Origin: Adiantum capillus-veneris
Lineage: Eukaryota > Streptophyta > Polypodiopsida > Polypodiales > Pteridaceae
Length of the DNA stretch: 60,000 nt
Reading direction: 5' to 3'
Assembly: GCA_014529385.2 (NCBI GenBank)
Contig: CM043942.1
Coordinates: forward strand, 2,646,501-2,706,500
The notes under the pieces are model-generated. The model ran no database searches and was not told the origin of the DNA. It saw nothing but the letters and a program-made list of their open reading frames with translations. Of the stretch, positions 10,956 to 22,163 are shown one piece after another; the first letter of the stretch is position 1; each line of letters begins with the position of its first letter. Both the position numbers and the translations under genes were made by a program.

Positions 10956-11510
10956 TGTTGACCGCTGGGTCAACAACACGACATAACTCAAGTTTCGTAC
11001 CAAAGTCCTATCTTTTGCGAGTTATGAAATGCTGCGGATTATGGCTATAAACATCATTTGTAATGAGTAGTTATTCTAGTTTCAGAAGCCGGGGTGCAAT
11101 GGCACTTCTAGATTGTAAATACAAAGCCATTTGACCCTTTCAACCCCATTTTTGGTTAAACCTAAGGTAGCCTTAGTATATAAGGTACCTAGGTCATTTT
11201 GTAAAGGAAGACTTTTTCATAATCAAAACTTAGCGCTGCCGTCTACTGTGTGTGAGAGAGAAAGAGAGTGAGCGTGAGCTTTATCCTCTCGCTACGCCCG
11301 GCTCGCTCAACACATTGGAGATCCGACTGCACCATTGCTGTAGGCTCGAGGAGAGCTACGTGACAACGCCAAGCATTCCACACGAGACGAAGCGCACACG
11401 CCGACGCATCTACGAGCTATTTGTGGCCGTAAGTGTATCAAACGATGGTTGTTTTCTGCGTGCTAGTAGTCTATAGAATCGTGGCAACATAAGCTACGCA
11501 TAGGTACTCA
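10956..11510 (+). repeat. 3' LTR of element 2 (right end approximate)
   Basis: It starts TG directly after the polypurine tract. The first 20 nt form a hairpin (TGTTGACC, loop GCTG, GGTCAACA; 10956-10975). A TATATAAGG box lies near 11174, followed by AG-rich and GC-richer transcribed-looking sequence. The end is not defined because no 5' partner is visible. CATCTACGAGCTATTT near 11406 is shared with 3770. Confidence 0.6.
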
Positions 11511-12601
11511 TAAATTTCAGTTTCGGGCACTTTCAAAATTCTATTCTGTCATCCTACGCGTTTTTCGCAGATGGGTTTAGAGTGAGGGTTTTGAGTGTAG
11601 AAGCTTAGGGACAGATGTATCCTAGTGAGGGGATGGTGTTCCTTAAGTTTCCTATGAATCTGGCATGATTAGGTGAGTTACCTTCCGTATGTGTGTATGT
11701 GGCTAGGTGGTGTAGTTGAGAGCAGTGAGGTCCTTGATTGTGGTTTAGTTGGCCTTCCAGAGTGTTGTATGTGTAGGATGGTCTCAACTTGACAAGCTAA
11801 AGAGATTTCCTCCGTGTGCCTATCGTGTCATCTGTGTCCTCGATTGACATTATGTTGATCTAGGTAGTGTTTGCATGCACTTCATGGGTGTGTGAGTCGC
11901 TCCGTCCAACACACTCCTACCCATTTTGGGTACAGATGTCAACTACAGCAATTGCAACCATGAGACATGTTTTAGAGGGATGAAGCACCAAATCACCTTA
12001 GGAACATATCAAGTAAGTAGTCCAGAGAACTAGAAAGACAAACAAAATCCAAAAATGGGTTCACACACATTTCGGGTGAAAATTGGCAGTGTTGGCAACC
12101 AAGGATGCTACCATACTCATAAGTTGTGGCACTGAAGAGGACCATTGGGTAGTACTTAGTCAAAAGACTCTAGGGAAACCATGATTGCACCAAATATACC
12201 TCATAACTTGCAGATACTGACATCACTAACTAACAAAGAAAAATTGACCATAGTCGGACTTATCATGACTAAAATTTGACACTAAACTGTGAGATTTTTC
12301 TTTTGACACAGAGGTTCAAGCACCCTAAAAAAGGTGAGGCACTGAAGCATTTACAAGTTAGAAGATAAAGATAGTTACCAAGTAGATATGAAGAATACCT
12401 CAATATTGAGGTCATGTTTTGTCGACAAATCCATTCATGTGCAACACGGTCTGAGAGTATTCAATTGTGTGTGGAAAGAGAAGAAAGGAAGAAGATGGGA
12501 GGCTCCACAAATGCTTACACACCCCATAATGCGAATAGAGCTATCACAAGAATAGGAATTGAGGACTTCCTTGCAGAACCCATACTCCAAGCAGATTGCC
12601 A
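11511..12601 (+). other. Leader-like non-coding DNA
   Basis: ACAGATGTCAACTACAGC at 11932 opens MSTTAIATMRH, which resembles the MSATMVATTRG start of element 2 (6154). This stretch may therefore be the leader and Gag start of another copy. The frame closes after a few codons and nothing downstream is coding. Confidence 0.3.
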
Positions 12602-12831
12602 ACAAGTGAAGAGTGTGTGCGCACGGATGCATGCGTGCGTAGTGTGGTGTGCATGAGGAAAGGAGAGAAAGAGAGAGTACACAGTGTGTGGGTGGAGCAA
12701 GACTCTAAAGAAGTAGTGATGTGGAGCTCATTATTCTCATATGCAATGAAGAATAAGGGTATGTACACACCTGGGTGGGCGTCCAAACACTGGATGTCAG
12801 GGCGGGCAAAAGGGGAAGAGCCTTTAGTTCA
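12602..12831 (+). repeat. 230-bp dispersed repeat, copy 1
   Basis: Matches 14526-14740 closely: GTGTGCGCACGGATGC-like start, GAGAGAGTACACA, TGTGTGGGTGGAGCAAGACT, GAAGTAGTGATG, ATGAAGAATAAGGGTATG and AGGCGGGCAAAAG-like end. It encodes nothing I recognise. Confidence 0.75.
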
Positions 12832-14525
12832 AAAATCTCCCACTTAAAGGCGATGCACTGATAAGTGAGAGCTACTAGCTAAACTACTAGTATTACAAGA
12901 AAACATGTGAGAGACTCTCTCAACCTATGCCCACTAGCTCGAGTCTATCAATCTACATGCAATCCTATCGGCTCTGGTGGTAGGCGAGTGTGTGTACCCA
13001 TGCTAGAACCTGCATATAAATCCCACAGACAACTCTATATGGTATGCAAAGCTCCACAAAGCATCATGCTAGTAACAATCACCGTACGACTAACTATCCC
13101 TACTACAAATGCTCCCACTATAGCTGCTAGATCGGGCCTTGATACTAACAAGTTGAACATGAGATGCCCGAACACTGACAACTATTTTTGTAAATCACTT
13201 ATTTGTGTGTATTCTATCCTCTATGTGTTTATACGGGAAGTATTTGTGTGATCTCACCTTGTGTTTGGGGGATCTAATGTTCCATACCCTACATGTGTTA
13301 CAGGGGAGGATTGTGTATACCTACACCCTGATGTGTGAGGAGAAACTTGTGTGCCTACACCCTACGTGTCAAGGGGAGGCACGTTTATGTTTCTTCATTT
13401 GTGTTTGAGGGGAGGCATTTGTGCAATATATGAGTGTTATTTTGTGTATCCAAAACCCACAAAGGGGAAGATTGTAAGGATTGCGGATTCTGCAACAATC
13501 CCCATGTGTAACCACTCTCCATGTGTCAAAACTACTTTTGTGTTTTGTGTAGCCTACCATGTGTCTGTCTACATGTCAACCATGTGTCACCCTGTGTGTC
13601 CTTTGTAGCTCTATATGAGAGCACCTTTGTACAAATTTCAATAATGAATCTAGTACCTATTTTTCATTTGTATGTGGTCATCTTTCTCGTGTCATTTTTA
13701 ATAGTTAATTATTATCTTTTAATTACGAATGGCTCCTTTAACTATCCGCCCTAAAAACCCCTACAACATAAATCTTTGTTGCTGCCTCATAAGTTTGAAA
13801 CAACTGCGTCTAATGTTCCCTGTGTGACCACAATGCCAACAATGCAATTATCAGCAAGAACAAGACCGTCGTCTCTCAAAAGTCACCGTAGTGGACTCTA
13901 CACTATTACACATATGTGCAACCATAAGTGAATGGCTAAGAACCAAACTACAGTGATAAATCTAGGAAAAATTTTGTATAATCTCCCCTGTAAATTGAGC
14001 AAAACCTCAAGTACAATCTCAACCATATACCATGCCAGAAATTGGAAACAAAGTGGGAGGTAACTCGACCACTACACAATGCTCAAAAGAATGATCAATG
14101 GCATCAAAACTAACGCTCACATATGCATACATCCAAGTCCACAATCTGCAAACTTTGCCAGCATAAACTGGGACAAACTGCTCTACCGAGCATAAAACGC
14201 ATAACCACTTACGCAAGTAGAGAGCAAACTAGCTCAAAATACATCCCACAAGAGAAACTACCTATAAATATCTACAAAAATCTGTGAAACCTATGACTAC
14301 TTGTTTGTAGCCACACAAGCATACGCTATCCTCACTCCTACAAGAGTTGGTACAAGAACACAACTGTGTCTATGCTGACAAAACCTATCAAAGCGGGAGT
14401 CTAGCTTGACCACTAAACCATCAAAGAGAAAACTATGGATACTCATAAACCATGGTGAGAATCTGGGAGAAATTCGACAGAGTTTCCCCTGTAAACAGAG
14501 CAAAAACTCAAAAAATCTCACCGTA
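12832..14525 (+). other. Degraded repeat DNA with a possible LTR start
   Basis: AAAGGGGAAGAT (13461-13472) followed by TGTAAGGATTGCGG (13473) looks like a polypurine tract and LTR start. Several AGGGGAGG-type motifs precede it (13300-13420). A near-duplicated block, CCCCTGTAAA followed by GAGCAAAA, occurs near 13985 and 14486, suggesting a tandem unit of about 500 bp. No coding sequence is visible. Confidence 0.3.
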
Positions 14526-14740
14526 GTTGAAGAGTGCATGTGCACGGATGCGTGTGTGCACGATCCGGTGTGCGTGAGGGAAGTAGAGAAGGAGAGAGTA
14601 CACATTGTGTGGGTGGAGCAAGACTCTCAAGAAGTAGTGATGCGAAGCTCATTGTCTCGTATATCATGAAGAATAAGGGTATGCACACACGTAGGCGGAT
14701 GGCTAGGTTCAGGCGGGCAAAAGACGGAGCACCTTTACCC
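14526..14740 (+). repeat. 230-bp dispersed repeat, copy 2
   Basis: Second copy of 12602-12831. Here it runs into an open reading frame (14534-15130). Flanking sequences of the two copies differ. Confidence 0.75.
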
Positions 14741-15366
14741 CAACAACAAGCCCATGAGCTAATCATAACTCTACAAAAGATAGATGAAGACAAACCAATG
14801 GCCACTTTGACCAATGCCAAGGGACAACGAATGAGAGTAGAGATAACCCCCAACACACTTGCAAAAATCACCAAGTTACCAAGGGGAGAGCCGATGAAGC
14901 CGCAAGGATATGCAAATAGAGACTTTAGCACAATGAAACTTCCCACTTTTAGCAACATCAAGGAAAAAAGGATTGCCCATCTCATGAGGGTCCTACTCCA
15001 GCACATACACTTTGACAGACAAACCAGGTATACAAGGCCTGGAAAAAATATTGCTTCTACATTACACAAGCTAGTACCCCAACATAGAAATGTACTGATT
15101 GATTTAGCTAACTGGGGTTCGATTGGCTGACAACAGCGTCCAAAAAGAAGAAATGGGGAAAGCAGTCTGGCATTCCCCACCTAGGGGGGGCAGAGTTCTT
15201 GACTAAGATAACATCTCGCCTTGTCTAAGAAACAGACAAATTAAAGGATGCTCTCGAATCAAAAAAGTGGGCTGAAATGATCAGGAAACCCAAGGGAAGA
15301 AAAGGTACCGGGTCATCTACATCAACGAGGCCCACCAAGGAAAAATGGACAACACAACCTGAATGA
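14534..15366 (+). pseudogene. Unidentified ORF, probably transposon-derived, with a stop and frameshifts
   Basis: 14534-15130 encodes 198 aa. The first about 50 come from the dispersed repeat. The rest is more protein-like: ITLQKIDEDKPMATLTNAKG, MRVEITPNTLAKITKLPRGE, HLMRVLLQHIHFDRQ and HKLVPQHRNVLIDLANWGSI. After a TGA the reading is broken, but ESKKWAEMIRKPKGRKG and TRPTKEKWTTQPE run to a stop at 15364-15366, so the original protein was longer. I do not recognise the family with confidence. The layout loosely recalls plant transposon-associated proteins of unknown function. Confidence 0.4.
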
Positions 15367-15455
15367 GTGTTTATTTTTTGAGAGCTTCTTATTTAGAGCT
15401 TTTTCATATTTTTTAGTTCTTTTAGGTTTGTGCTTGGAACAATGCATTCGATGTT

Positions 15456-16375
15456 TTTTAAGATATAGATTCATAAAATTCTAAAAGAATTATTGTGCCT
15501 ATTGTGAAGGGAACAACATTTCCATGAGTTTTTACACATGTTTTACACATATAAAAAATGTTTTCAATACTCCACCATGATTCCTGAAAATTTTGTTGAA
15601 CCCATGTAGCACTCAAAGTGAACCCATGTAGCACTGAAATCTCCATGTTTAGTCTGACACATTTGATTGATGAGGTCAGTGCCAAACTTAGGGCCCCTTG
15701 TAGACATTTTAGAGATATCACATTTTTCTATAGGTCCACCTTGACCAGGAAAATGACTACCATGGAAATATGGAAATAAACATTTTTTTCCAGCAACATT
15801 ATCTGGTCAAACCCATCACCAGCAATAGAGGCATGTTGTCTCTTTTTAGAAGCCACAAAAATTTTAAAGAGTTTTTTTCCAACAACATTGGATGGTCAAA
15901 CCCATCACCAACAAGAGAGGCATGTTGTCTCTTTTTAGGAGCCACCATAATCAACCATAATGAAAACCAACCATTACCAATACGAGCAAAGCCAACCTTT
16001 GATCTTGAATTAGAGGAATAATTTCTTCCAAAAATGTTTGAAAGTTGGTGATCTCCCATGTGCACTTTCTCTTTTGCCGTGATTGCTTCAAGTAGAAGTT
16101 ATCTTGCAACAATAATTTGAACTCACTTAGGTCCATGGTTTTGGTTTACCCTCAAAATATTAGGTACCACTTTGCATATTCTCTCTATTACATCCGTACA
16201 TGTACGTGATTGGACCTCGTGCAAGTGGTTGCCCACATCTCGCCCACATGCACCATCAGTGAAGTCATCCTTGATTGAAATGGAAAAACATAATAAGCCT
16301 TGGATCCACTTGGATATCCCAGAATACAGTCTTTTTGTGATAGTGACAAGTGGTACTATGTTTTTTAGCTTCACA
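15456..16375 (-). other. Unrecognised degenerate sequence with an 89-bp tandem duplication
   Basis: Short minus-strand ORFs (15458-15721, 15799-16065, 15951-16136, 16123-16374) abut in different frames, as in a decayed gene. Phrases such as CTWEITNFQTFLEE are not enough to name a family. The interval contains the tandem duplication at 15784-15945. Confidence 0.2.
15784..15945 (+). repeat. 89-bp tandem duplication
   Basis: TTTTTTCC followed by A(G/A)CAACATT, GGTCAAACCCATCACCA, GGCATGTTGTCTCTTTTTAG and AGCCAC occurs at 15784 and again at 15873 with a few mismatches. Confidence 0.85.
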
Positions 16376-16865
16376 CTTGTCTAACTAAATAGCCATGAAA
16401 AAAGGACACATAGAAAAAACTAAAAACTATTTTTGGAAACCAAAAAATAATGTTTTAAATTTTTTGTTTTCAATTACTCATAAAAGTGTTTTATTCTAAT
16501 TTTTTTACTAGAGTGTTTATTCTAAATTACTCATGAAAAAACTAGCCAATACTTTTAAGATGTTGATCACTTATTTGATGTCAAGCAATTTGTCTAAAAG
16601 TACATGCCTAATCATTGCACAGAGCTTTAAGCAGTAATAGTTGCAAGCCGCTACTGTCTCTAGCCGACTTCCAATGGTGGAGGCTTTGAATTTTTAATAT
16701 TTTTTTGTTTTGAATGGAATAAGGGATATGGGAATGCAAGTACTAGAGTGGATTCATGATGAATTTAAGTGTAAGCTTTGGAAGTTGAGCTTATTGGGAC
16801 CTATCTGTTCCAAGATCATCACGTTTTGAGCTTAGAGTTCGACCATCATGAAGGACATTCTTCAA
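16376..16865 (+). other. No recognisable feature
   Basis: AT-rich non-coding DNA; I see no gene, LTR end or repeat partner in it. Confidence 0.4.
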
Positions 16866-17238
16866 CCGGTCTTGGCAAAGGGCCTCTCAACTGATGCACT
16901 AGGGTGGGAGTCATTATCTATGCCGACAAAGCCTTGGAGTATTTAGGATTCACCATTTTGAGAAGTCTTTATATAAGGCCTCAATGGGGAGAGACTACCT
17001 CGACATCACAATGCCGGTCTTGGCAAAGGGCCTCTCAACTGATGCACTAGGGTGGGAGTCATTATCTATGCCGACAAAGCCTTGGAGTAACCGGTCTTGG
17101 CAAAGGGCCTCTCAACTGATGCACTAGGGTGGGAGTCATTATCTATGCCGACAAAGCCTTGGAGTATTTAGGATTCACCATTTTGAGAAGTCTTTATATA
17201 AGGCCTCAATGGGGAGAGACTACCTCGACATCACAATC
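16866..17238 (+). repeat. Recent tandem triplication (148, 77 and 148 bp)
   Basis: CCGGTCTTGGCAAAGGGCC starts at 16866, 17014 and 17091. The first and third copies run through CTTTATATAAGGCCTC to CGACATCACAAT. The middle copy stops after CCTTGGAGTA. The copies look identical by eye, so the event is recent. Each full copy holds a TATATAAGG box near its end. Confidence 0.9.
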
Positions 17239-17458
17239 CATTGTTTGTGTCCATCGATCATCTTGCAAAGCTAACTAAGAGTGGGGGCTTATTTAAGTTA
17301 TGCTAAGCTGTAACTATATTGGTATGCTTATGGGCATTGGCACTCCTTGAGGTGGAGTCAGTAAAGTGAGCTGAGACATGGCTCAAGTGGCAACCTGACC
17401 TTGGTGGGAATTCGCCCCTACTTGAAACTTAGAAATAAATGAAAATGAAGTTTTAAAA

Positions 17459-18561
17459 TTGAAAGGTGAGGTTTTGGAATGGGGGGAAGTAACCGAATAC
17501 TTTAAGAACTCCATTTTGCACTGGTCCCCTTGGCTCTCTAACATATTGGGGCTGCCGCAAAGCCCCTATTGGATAGAAATGGCTAGGAATGTGAATAATA
17601 AGGGGCTCGTTCGGCTAGAACAATTTTGGGATGGCAACAGGAAGTGCTGGAAAATTGCTGACTCTTTAGCCATCCAATTTCAACTGAATGGCTTTGTGAT
17701 GTTACTAGTCTCCAGGGTGATGAAAGATCTTGATAAGGTGGTGATGCCAATTTGTGAATCCAACTTTGAATGGGACGCTTGGAGATGGCCCGGAAGTAGC
17801 CTCTTTTGGAAACCACACTCTAAAGGCATTTACCATGCATTAATGCATGAGGCTAATTGGTGTAGCCCCCTCAACAAATTATGGAAGAGGCACTGGACAG
17901 AAAAACGGTGGGAGGGAGTCATGGAGAACATCTAGAAGCCAAGGTGGCCTCAGTAGATGAAGATATTTCAATGGAAAGTGATGTGGGGTGCTCTGTGACG
18001 GGCGTAAAGATACAAGAAAGAGGCATCGCGTCCGATCGTTGCTCGAGGTACAAAATAGCTAGTGAATACCTAGCCCACCTTTTCATGGGATGCCAGGAAA
18101 TCCGGGGCATGGCTAGGAAAATATGTACGTGGATTCAAAGGACATGGAAAATTAAGTTCTTCAAGAATGATCTGCTCTTTGGTAGTAACAGGTTGGGAAG
18201 TCCTGCTCTTCTTGTCTGCACTCAAATAATCAGGTACTACTTCTTGCACCATATTTGGCAAGCAAGGAATGGCCACGTGTTTGAGGGGGATCTGGCTATG
18301 GCAATATTTTGTGAAATCATACAAGAGAGTAGAGTGAAGATACACATGATTGGAGGCAAACAAGCCTCAGAGGACCGGTCTAGAATAATACATAACATCT
18401 TGTAATAAGTAAAGCGTAGGAGTAGTAGTGGTTTCTCTGCCAAGCACATCACTTGTAATCCTTTGACCCTCAAGGTTCGGTTTGAGCTCGAGGTTGATGT
18501 ATATTTCTGATGCTCTTAATACGATCCACTCACAATTGTAAGTTTTGCAAAAAAAAAAAAA
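17459..18561 (+). mobile_element. LINE (L1-type) 3' fragment with poly(A) tail
   Basis: 17459-17935 and 17881-18405 encode, in two frames, the C-terminal region of a plant LINE ORF2. FEWDAWRWPGSSLFWKPHSK is followed by an out-of-frame MKIFQWKVMWGAL, then EYLAHLFMGCQEIRGMARKI (the zinc-binding HLF/C motif of the RVT-associated domain) and RYYFLHHIWQARNGHVFEG. RT and endonuclease are absent, as expected for 5' truncation on insertion. A frameshift lies near 17935. A 13-A tail at 18549-18561 ends the element. Target-site duplications were not found by eye. Confidence 0.8.
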
Positions 18562-20465
18562 GTTTTCTGCAATAATGGCAAGATGGTCGGCACCTGAAGA
18601 GCCGTCACCATGGAGAAGGGGTGCAATAGCGGGGAACCATGCCCAGCTAGGAACAAGGGGATGAAAATCATGGGCTGGTATTCTTCTGGTCAAGGAGGCC
18701 ATCAAGAGAGGTTCTCTAGAGGGGCAGTCTCGGCAAAGCCGAAAGAGAGAAGGGGAGGCTTGGATAGTGACAAGAGATTGCATATGCCCCACCTAGACCC
18801 CATTGTCCATTAAGGCTTTGATCAAGGTTTGCTCCACAATCAACAGGATCGCCAAATGTTATTGAGGCATAGGAGAGTGGGAATAACAACTAAATCAACC
18901 ATTAAGGCAGTGCATCATCTCATTACAGATTCAGAACAGTTTCAATACCCGTACCACTTTAGAACAGAATTAGGGTATTGAATGGAAACTGAAGACATAA
19001 TAAATAAAATAACATAGAATCTTCATAGCCATAGCCTTTCATTCATTGTCCTTCTCTCATACAACACACTACCATCAGGTGCAAGGCCAACTAGGAAGAA
19101 TGAAAAGGCACAAAGCTCTTCACTAATTACAAACTGAAAAGTAAACTACTAAAGTTCAATAACAATTTATTGAAAGAATATGCAAGGCTAACACTTGGTA
19201 AGCCCCATGAAAACCTTTTATGTTGTCTGGTCCCATGCATAGTCGAGCTCGCAGGTTGTGAGTGGGAGGAGGGAGGGATTTTTTTTCACATTTGGATTGT
19301 GTGATGACTTGCCAAGTTGTTTTGCATTTGGCCATGGACAGACCAAGGATTGCACAAGGGGTTGTGGCCTTGAAGGAGAGAACAAATATTTGGCTACATT
19401 TTTTGAAATGATGATTTAATTAAGTTTATTTGTAAACTCTTTTGAAATCTTTCCAAGTTTAAGGTTACTTTAGAAAGGGAAGGTAAGGATATTTTGGATC
19501 AAGTCATGAGGGCGATAGAGAGGGTCAACACATGACATATGATCATTCCATGAATATAGCCAATAACATCGATGATGAAGCTCCAACTGCTATTGTTAAG
19601 TGATTCCCATGTGAGAATGTTGAGATCAATACACATGACCTTTTTCCTATTGAGAGAGGTCAGAGAGAAAATTAATAGTACATGAGAGACAAAATTTTAA
19701 TAGTTTGGCAAATGAGTACTACTATGATTGTGGATGCAGAAGTGAGTTGTTGAGTGTCAGTGCCTTTTGGCTCAATCTGAAGCAAATATAATTAAAACTT
19801 GAATAAAATTAGAGCCTCAATAATGACATCATATAATGAATGGGATCACGGAAAATGGAAGTTTCCCAACAGCATAGTGAGGGTGGGGATGCTTTTTCGT
19901 TTTTTCATTTAAAGTCAGATTGGATAGCAGAAATTATCAAATAAAAAGGAAGCTATATCTTGGTAGCTCAAAAAACTAACATGATAAGATGATCATTAGT
20001 CGTGATTTATTTGAGAGTGATGACAGAATGTAAGCCAAATGGGGGGACCAATGACTCGCAAATTGTTGCTCGAATGCTAAGGGTGAGGAGCCTAGGGAGA
20101 TCTGATCGTGAGGAGCTTTGTCAATACTGTCAATGCAAAAGATCTAGCCGTTTTTGTGAGTCGGCCTTAATATTCTCCAAGTGCCTTGGTCATGCACGTT
20201 CATCATTATATGAGCAGCACCACAAATTATGAGGACACCCAACCACTTTGGGACCTTATATACTGGCCAACATCATAACAATTTTGAATTAGGAAGGTCT
20301 AGTATATATCATTGAGCAACCTAGGATTGACACCTACTTACTACCTCATGTTGGCAGTGAAAATAGTAATGGCATGTTGGATATTTGCTTGGCCATTTTA
20401 AGTTCATCCAATGGGCCTAATTTGTCTGCCAATCATGCTAATCCTATGTGCAGTTTATGGTTGGT
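18562..20465 (+). other. Non-coding flank, nothing recognised
   Basis: Short ORFs (for example 20002-20232, 76 aa, and 20374 onward) are not recognised and have no support. The sequence continues at 34377 once the main element and one target-site duplication are removed. Confidence 0.35.
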
Positions 20466-20470
20466 GATTG
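20466..20470 (+). repeat. Target-site duplication, left (GATTG)
   Basis: GATTG precedes the 5' LTR and is repeated exactly at 34372-34376 after the 3' LTR. Confidence 0.9.
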
Positions 20471-20668
20471 TGTTAACCCTCACGGCTCACAGACACCCCA
20501 TCACCTACGACGACGTGTATTATGTATTTGGTAGAGTCAGGTACCGGGATTGTCGGACCAATAGGAAAAGGGTAAGAGTGATCGCCGATGAGAGGCGCAC
20601 TCTAACTCGGACATTCAAGGGATTAGTTGGCTAAGCATGGGCGCCCAAGTGTGAATGGGGTGAGCTCA

Positions 20669-20676
20669 TATAAAAG
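20669..20676 (+). promoter_or_regulatory. TATA box in 5' LTR
   Basis: TATAAAAG in the context GAGCTCATATAAAAGCC. Conserved in the 3' LTR at 33958-33965. Transcription probably starts about 30 bp downstream. Confidence 0.75.
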
Positions 20677-20770
20677 CCAGCTAAACCTAAAATTCACTCA
20701 TTCTCTCATTTGTGCAATAGAAGAGTGCTCTTGCTCCATCTCCATCTCCATCTTCTTCTTCTTCACCTCC

Positions 20771-20771
<1 letters not shown>

Positions 20772-20853
<82 letters not shown>
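20772..20853. repeat. (TG)n(AG)n compound microsatellite within the LTR
   Basis: An uninterrupted alternating TG run followed by AG. It is present, with slightly different structure, in the 3' LTR (34062-34136). It lies just downstream of the TATA box, in the expected transcribed part of the LTR. Confidence 0.95.
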
Positions 20854-20858
<5 letters not shown>

Positions 20859-21090
20859 GCATTGCGGTGGCACGACGGCGGTGAAGCGGTTGAGCGCGAC
20901 GTAGCGGCGTCTCCTTCTTGTTCGCGGCGAGGAATCCTCCACGGCAGGAGTATAGAGCGGTGAGTGACACACCATTGCCCTCTTTTGAGCTTACTAGTTA
21001 AGCTAGTTGTGTGCTTGGAGCCGTCTATGGCTCGCACACAGTGTTAGGAAAGTCCCTTGCTTCGACAGTGCGGTAAGGAGCGCACATTTT

Positions 21091-21109
21091 TGGCGCCGCT
21101 GTCGGGGAA
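21091..21109 (+). promoter_or_regulatory. Primer-binding site, tRNA-Asp type
   Basis: TGGCGCCGCTGTCGGGGAA starts four bases after the 5' LTR. It matches the complement of the 3' end of plant tRNA-Asp, including CCA, apart from about two positions. A related site occurs in element 3 at 39507-39525. Confidence 0.85.
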
Positions 21110-22163
21110 TCGCCATGCACTAAGCCCAAGAGGCACTTTGTGCTTCTCCAGGAGTTGTCTGTAGTAGGAAAGAAGAGGAAGAGGAAGAGGAATGAGTTAT
21201 TTTTCTGCAAGTTTTTAATTTCTGTATTGTCTGCAAGTTCTGTGATTTCTGCATAATGTTGTGTTTTCTGTTTGCACACTGTCTTTGCACAATTAGTAGT
21301 CGTTAGCTTGTTCGCAGTGAATGAATAAGCAGGAAGGCAGTTAGCAATTTCTGTTTGCACACAGCTTGTACACATTTTTCTGTCAAGGTTTGCCTGCATG
21401 CAGTCTTTGCACAGTAAGGCAGTGAGAGAGGAAGTAGGTGGACAGTTAGCCCACTGTCAGTAAGCAGTTAGCAGAGTGGTTAACAGATTAGTTAGTAGAT
21501 TAGTTAGTGGTTAGTAGCATTGTTAGTAAGTAGATAAGGTAGTGAGCTGTTGACAGAGAGGTTAGGTAGGTGTTGACAGTGTGTGTGGCCAAGAAAGGGT
21601 CACCTAAACCGCGTGCGGTCGTCGCCTGTAAAAAAAAATAAACAATTAAAAAAAAAACCGAAAATATTTAAGCGTGAGTGACTGGGGGGGGCTACACTAA
21701 AATTTTGATCGGGATCGAGATCATTTGCCCAAGCCCAAGCCCAGGCCCAAGCCTCAGTCCTCAGTCTTATGATATATACTAGACTCACTCTTATATATAT
21801 ACCCTACCCCCTCAAGAGGGAATGAGAGCATGTGGGGCAAGTCCTCCACTCTCCTCCCTTCTCTTCCCACTTGCACCCATAGACTTTCTAATTTGGGCCT
21901 AGTTCCCTACTAGAAATTGATGGTTTTAGGGATTCCGAGGGCATAAAGTGACCAAACGGAGGGCTGTACAGCACGGCACGTCCCTCTTACCGAGATGCTC
22001 ATTTTGAGCTATCATTCGTTCTATTCTATAGCTGGGTCAGAAAAAAAGGACCAAAAAATCAAAAAAAAAAAAACAGAAAAGACTTGGGTTGCAAAACACC
22101 CAAAAATACTAGGTGAGCAGCCTTCACGGGCACTCACTGACACTTCTAGGGGATCCAAGTCAT
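21110..22163 (+). other. 5' leader, main element
   Basis: Non-coding. It contains a degenerate GTTAGTAGATTA-type array (about 21460-21560), a CCCAAGCC/CCCAGGCC repeat near 21725-21750 and an A-rich stretch just before Gag. Confidence 0.7.

Larger units (their letters stand above)
6154..11510 (+). mobile_element. Non-autonomous-looking Ty3/gypsy element 2 (protease and W-x-P-K ORF retained)
   Basis: The order is a short Gag-like start (6154), a charged linker, a retropepsin, an acidic tail, a W-x-P-K repeat ORF, a long 3' UTR, a polypurine tract (10944-10955) and an LTR from 10956. Capsid and NC, and all of RT-RNase H-integrase, are missing. The frame is continuous from about 6170 to 8020 apart from stops, then shifts. 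The right boundary near 11510 is approximate because no second LTR was found for comparison. Confidence 0.75.
20471..21086 (+). repeat. 5' LTR, main element
   Basis: 616 bp from TGTTAACCCT to GAGCGCACA. It contains a TATA box (20669-20676), a TC-rich stretch, a (TG)n(AG)n microsatellite (about 20772-20853) and a GC-rich downstream part. Nearly identical to 33759-34371. Confidence 0.95.

Noticed and set aside
11934-11990. Start of a further gag gene
   Set aside because: ATGTCAACTACAGC resembles the element 2 start, but the frame closes within about 15 codons and no Gag sequence follows.
14518-15180. 220-aa minus-strand ORF
   Set aside because: It overlaps the plus ORF 14534-15130 completely, has no family features and its hydrophobic look comes from reading the opposite strand.
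15951-16136. MATH/TRAF-like domain from CTWEITNFQ
   Set aside because: One short phrase only; surrounding residues do not follow the fold and frames change every 200 bp.
20687-21037. Minus-strand ORFs rich in SLSLSL and THTHTH
   Set aside because: They are translations of the TG/AG microsatellite in the LTR; the same artefact occurs at 33976-34322 and 4277-4462.
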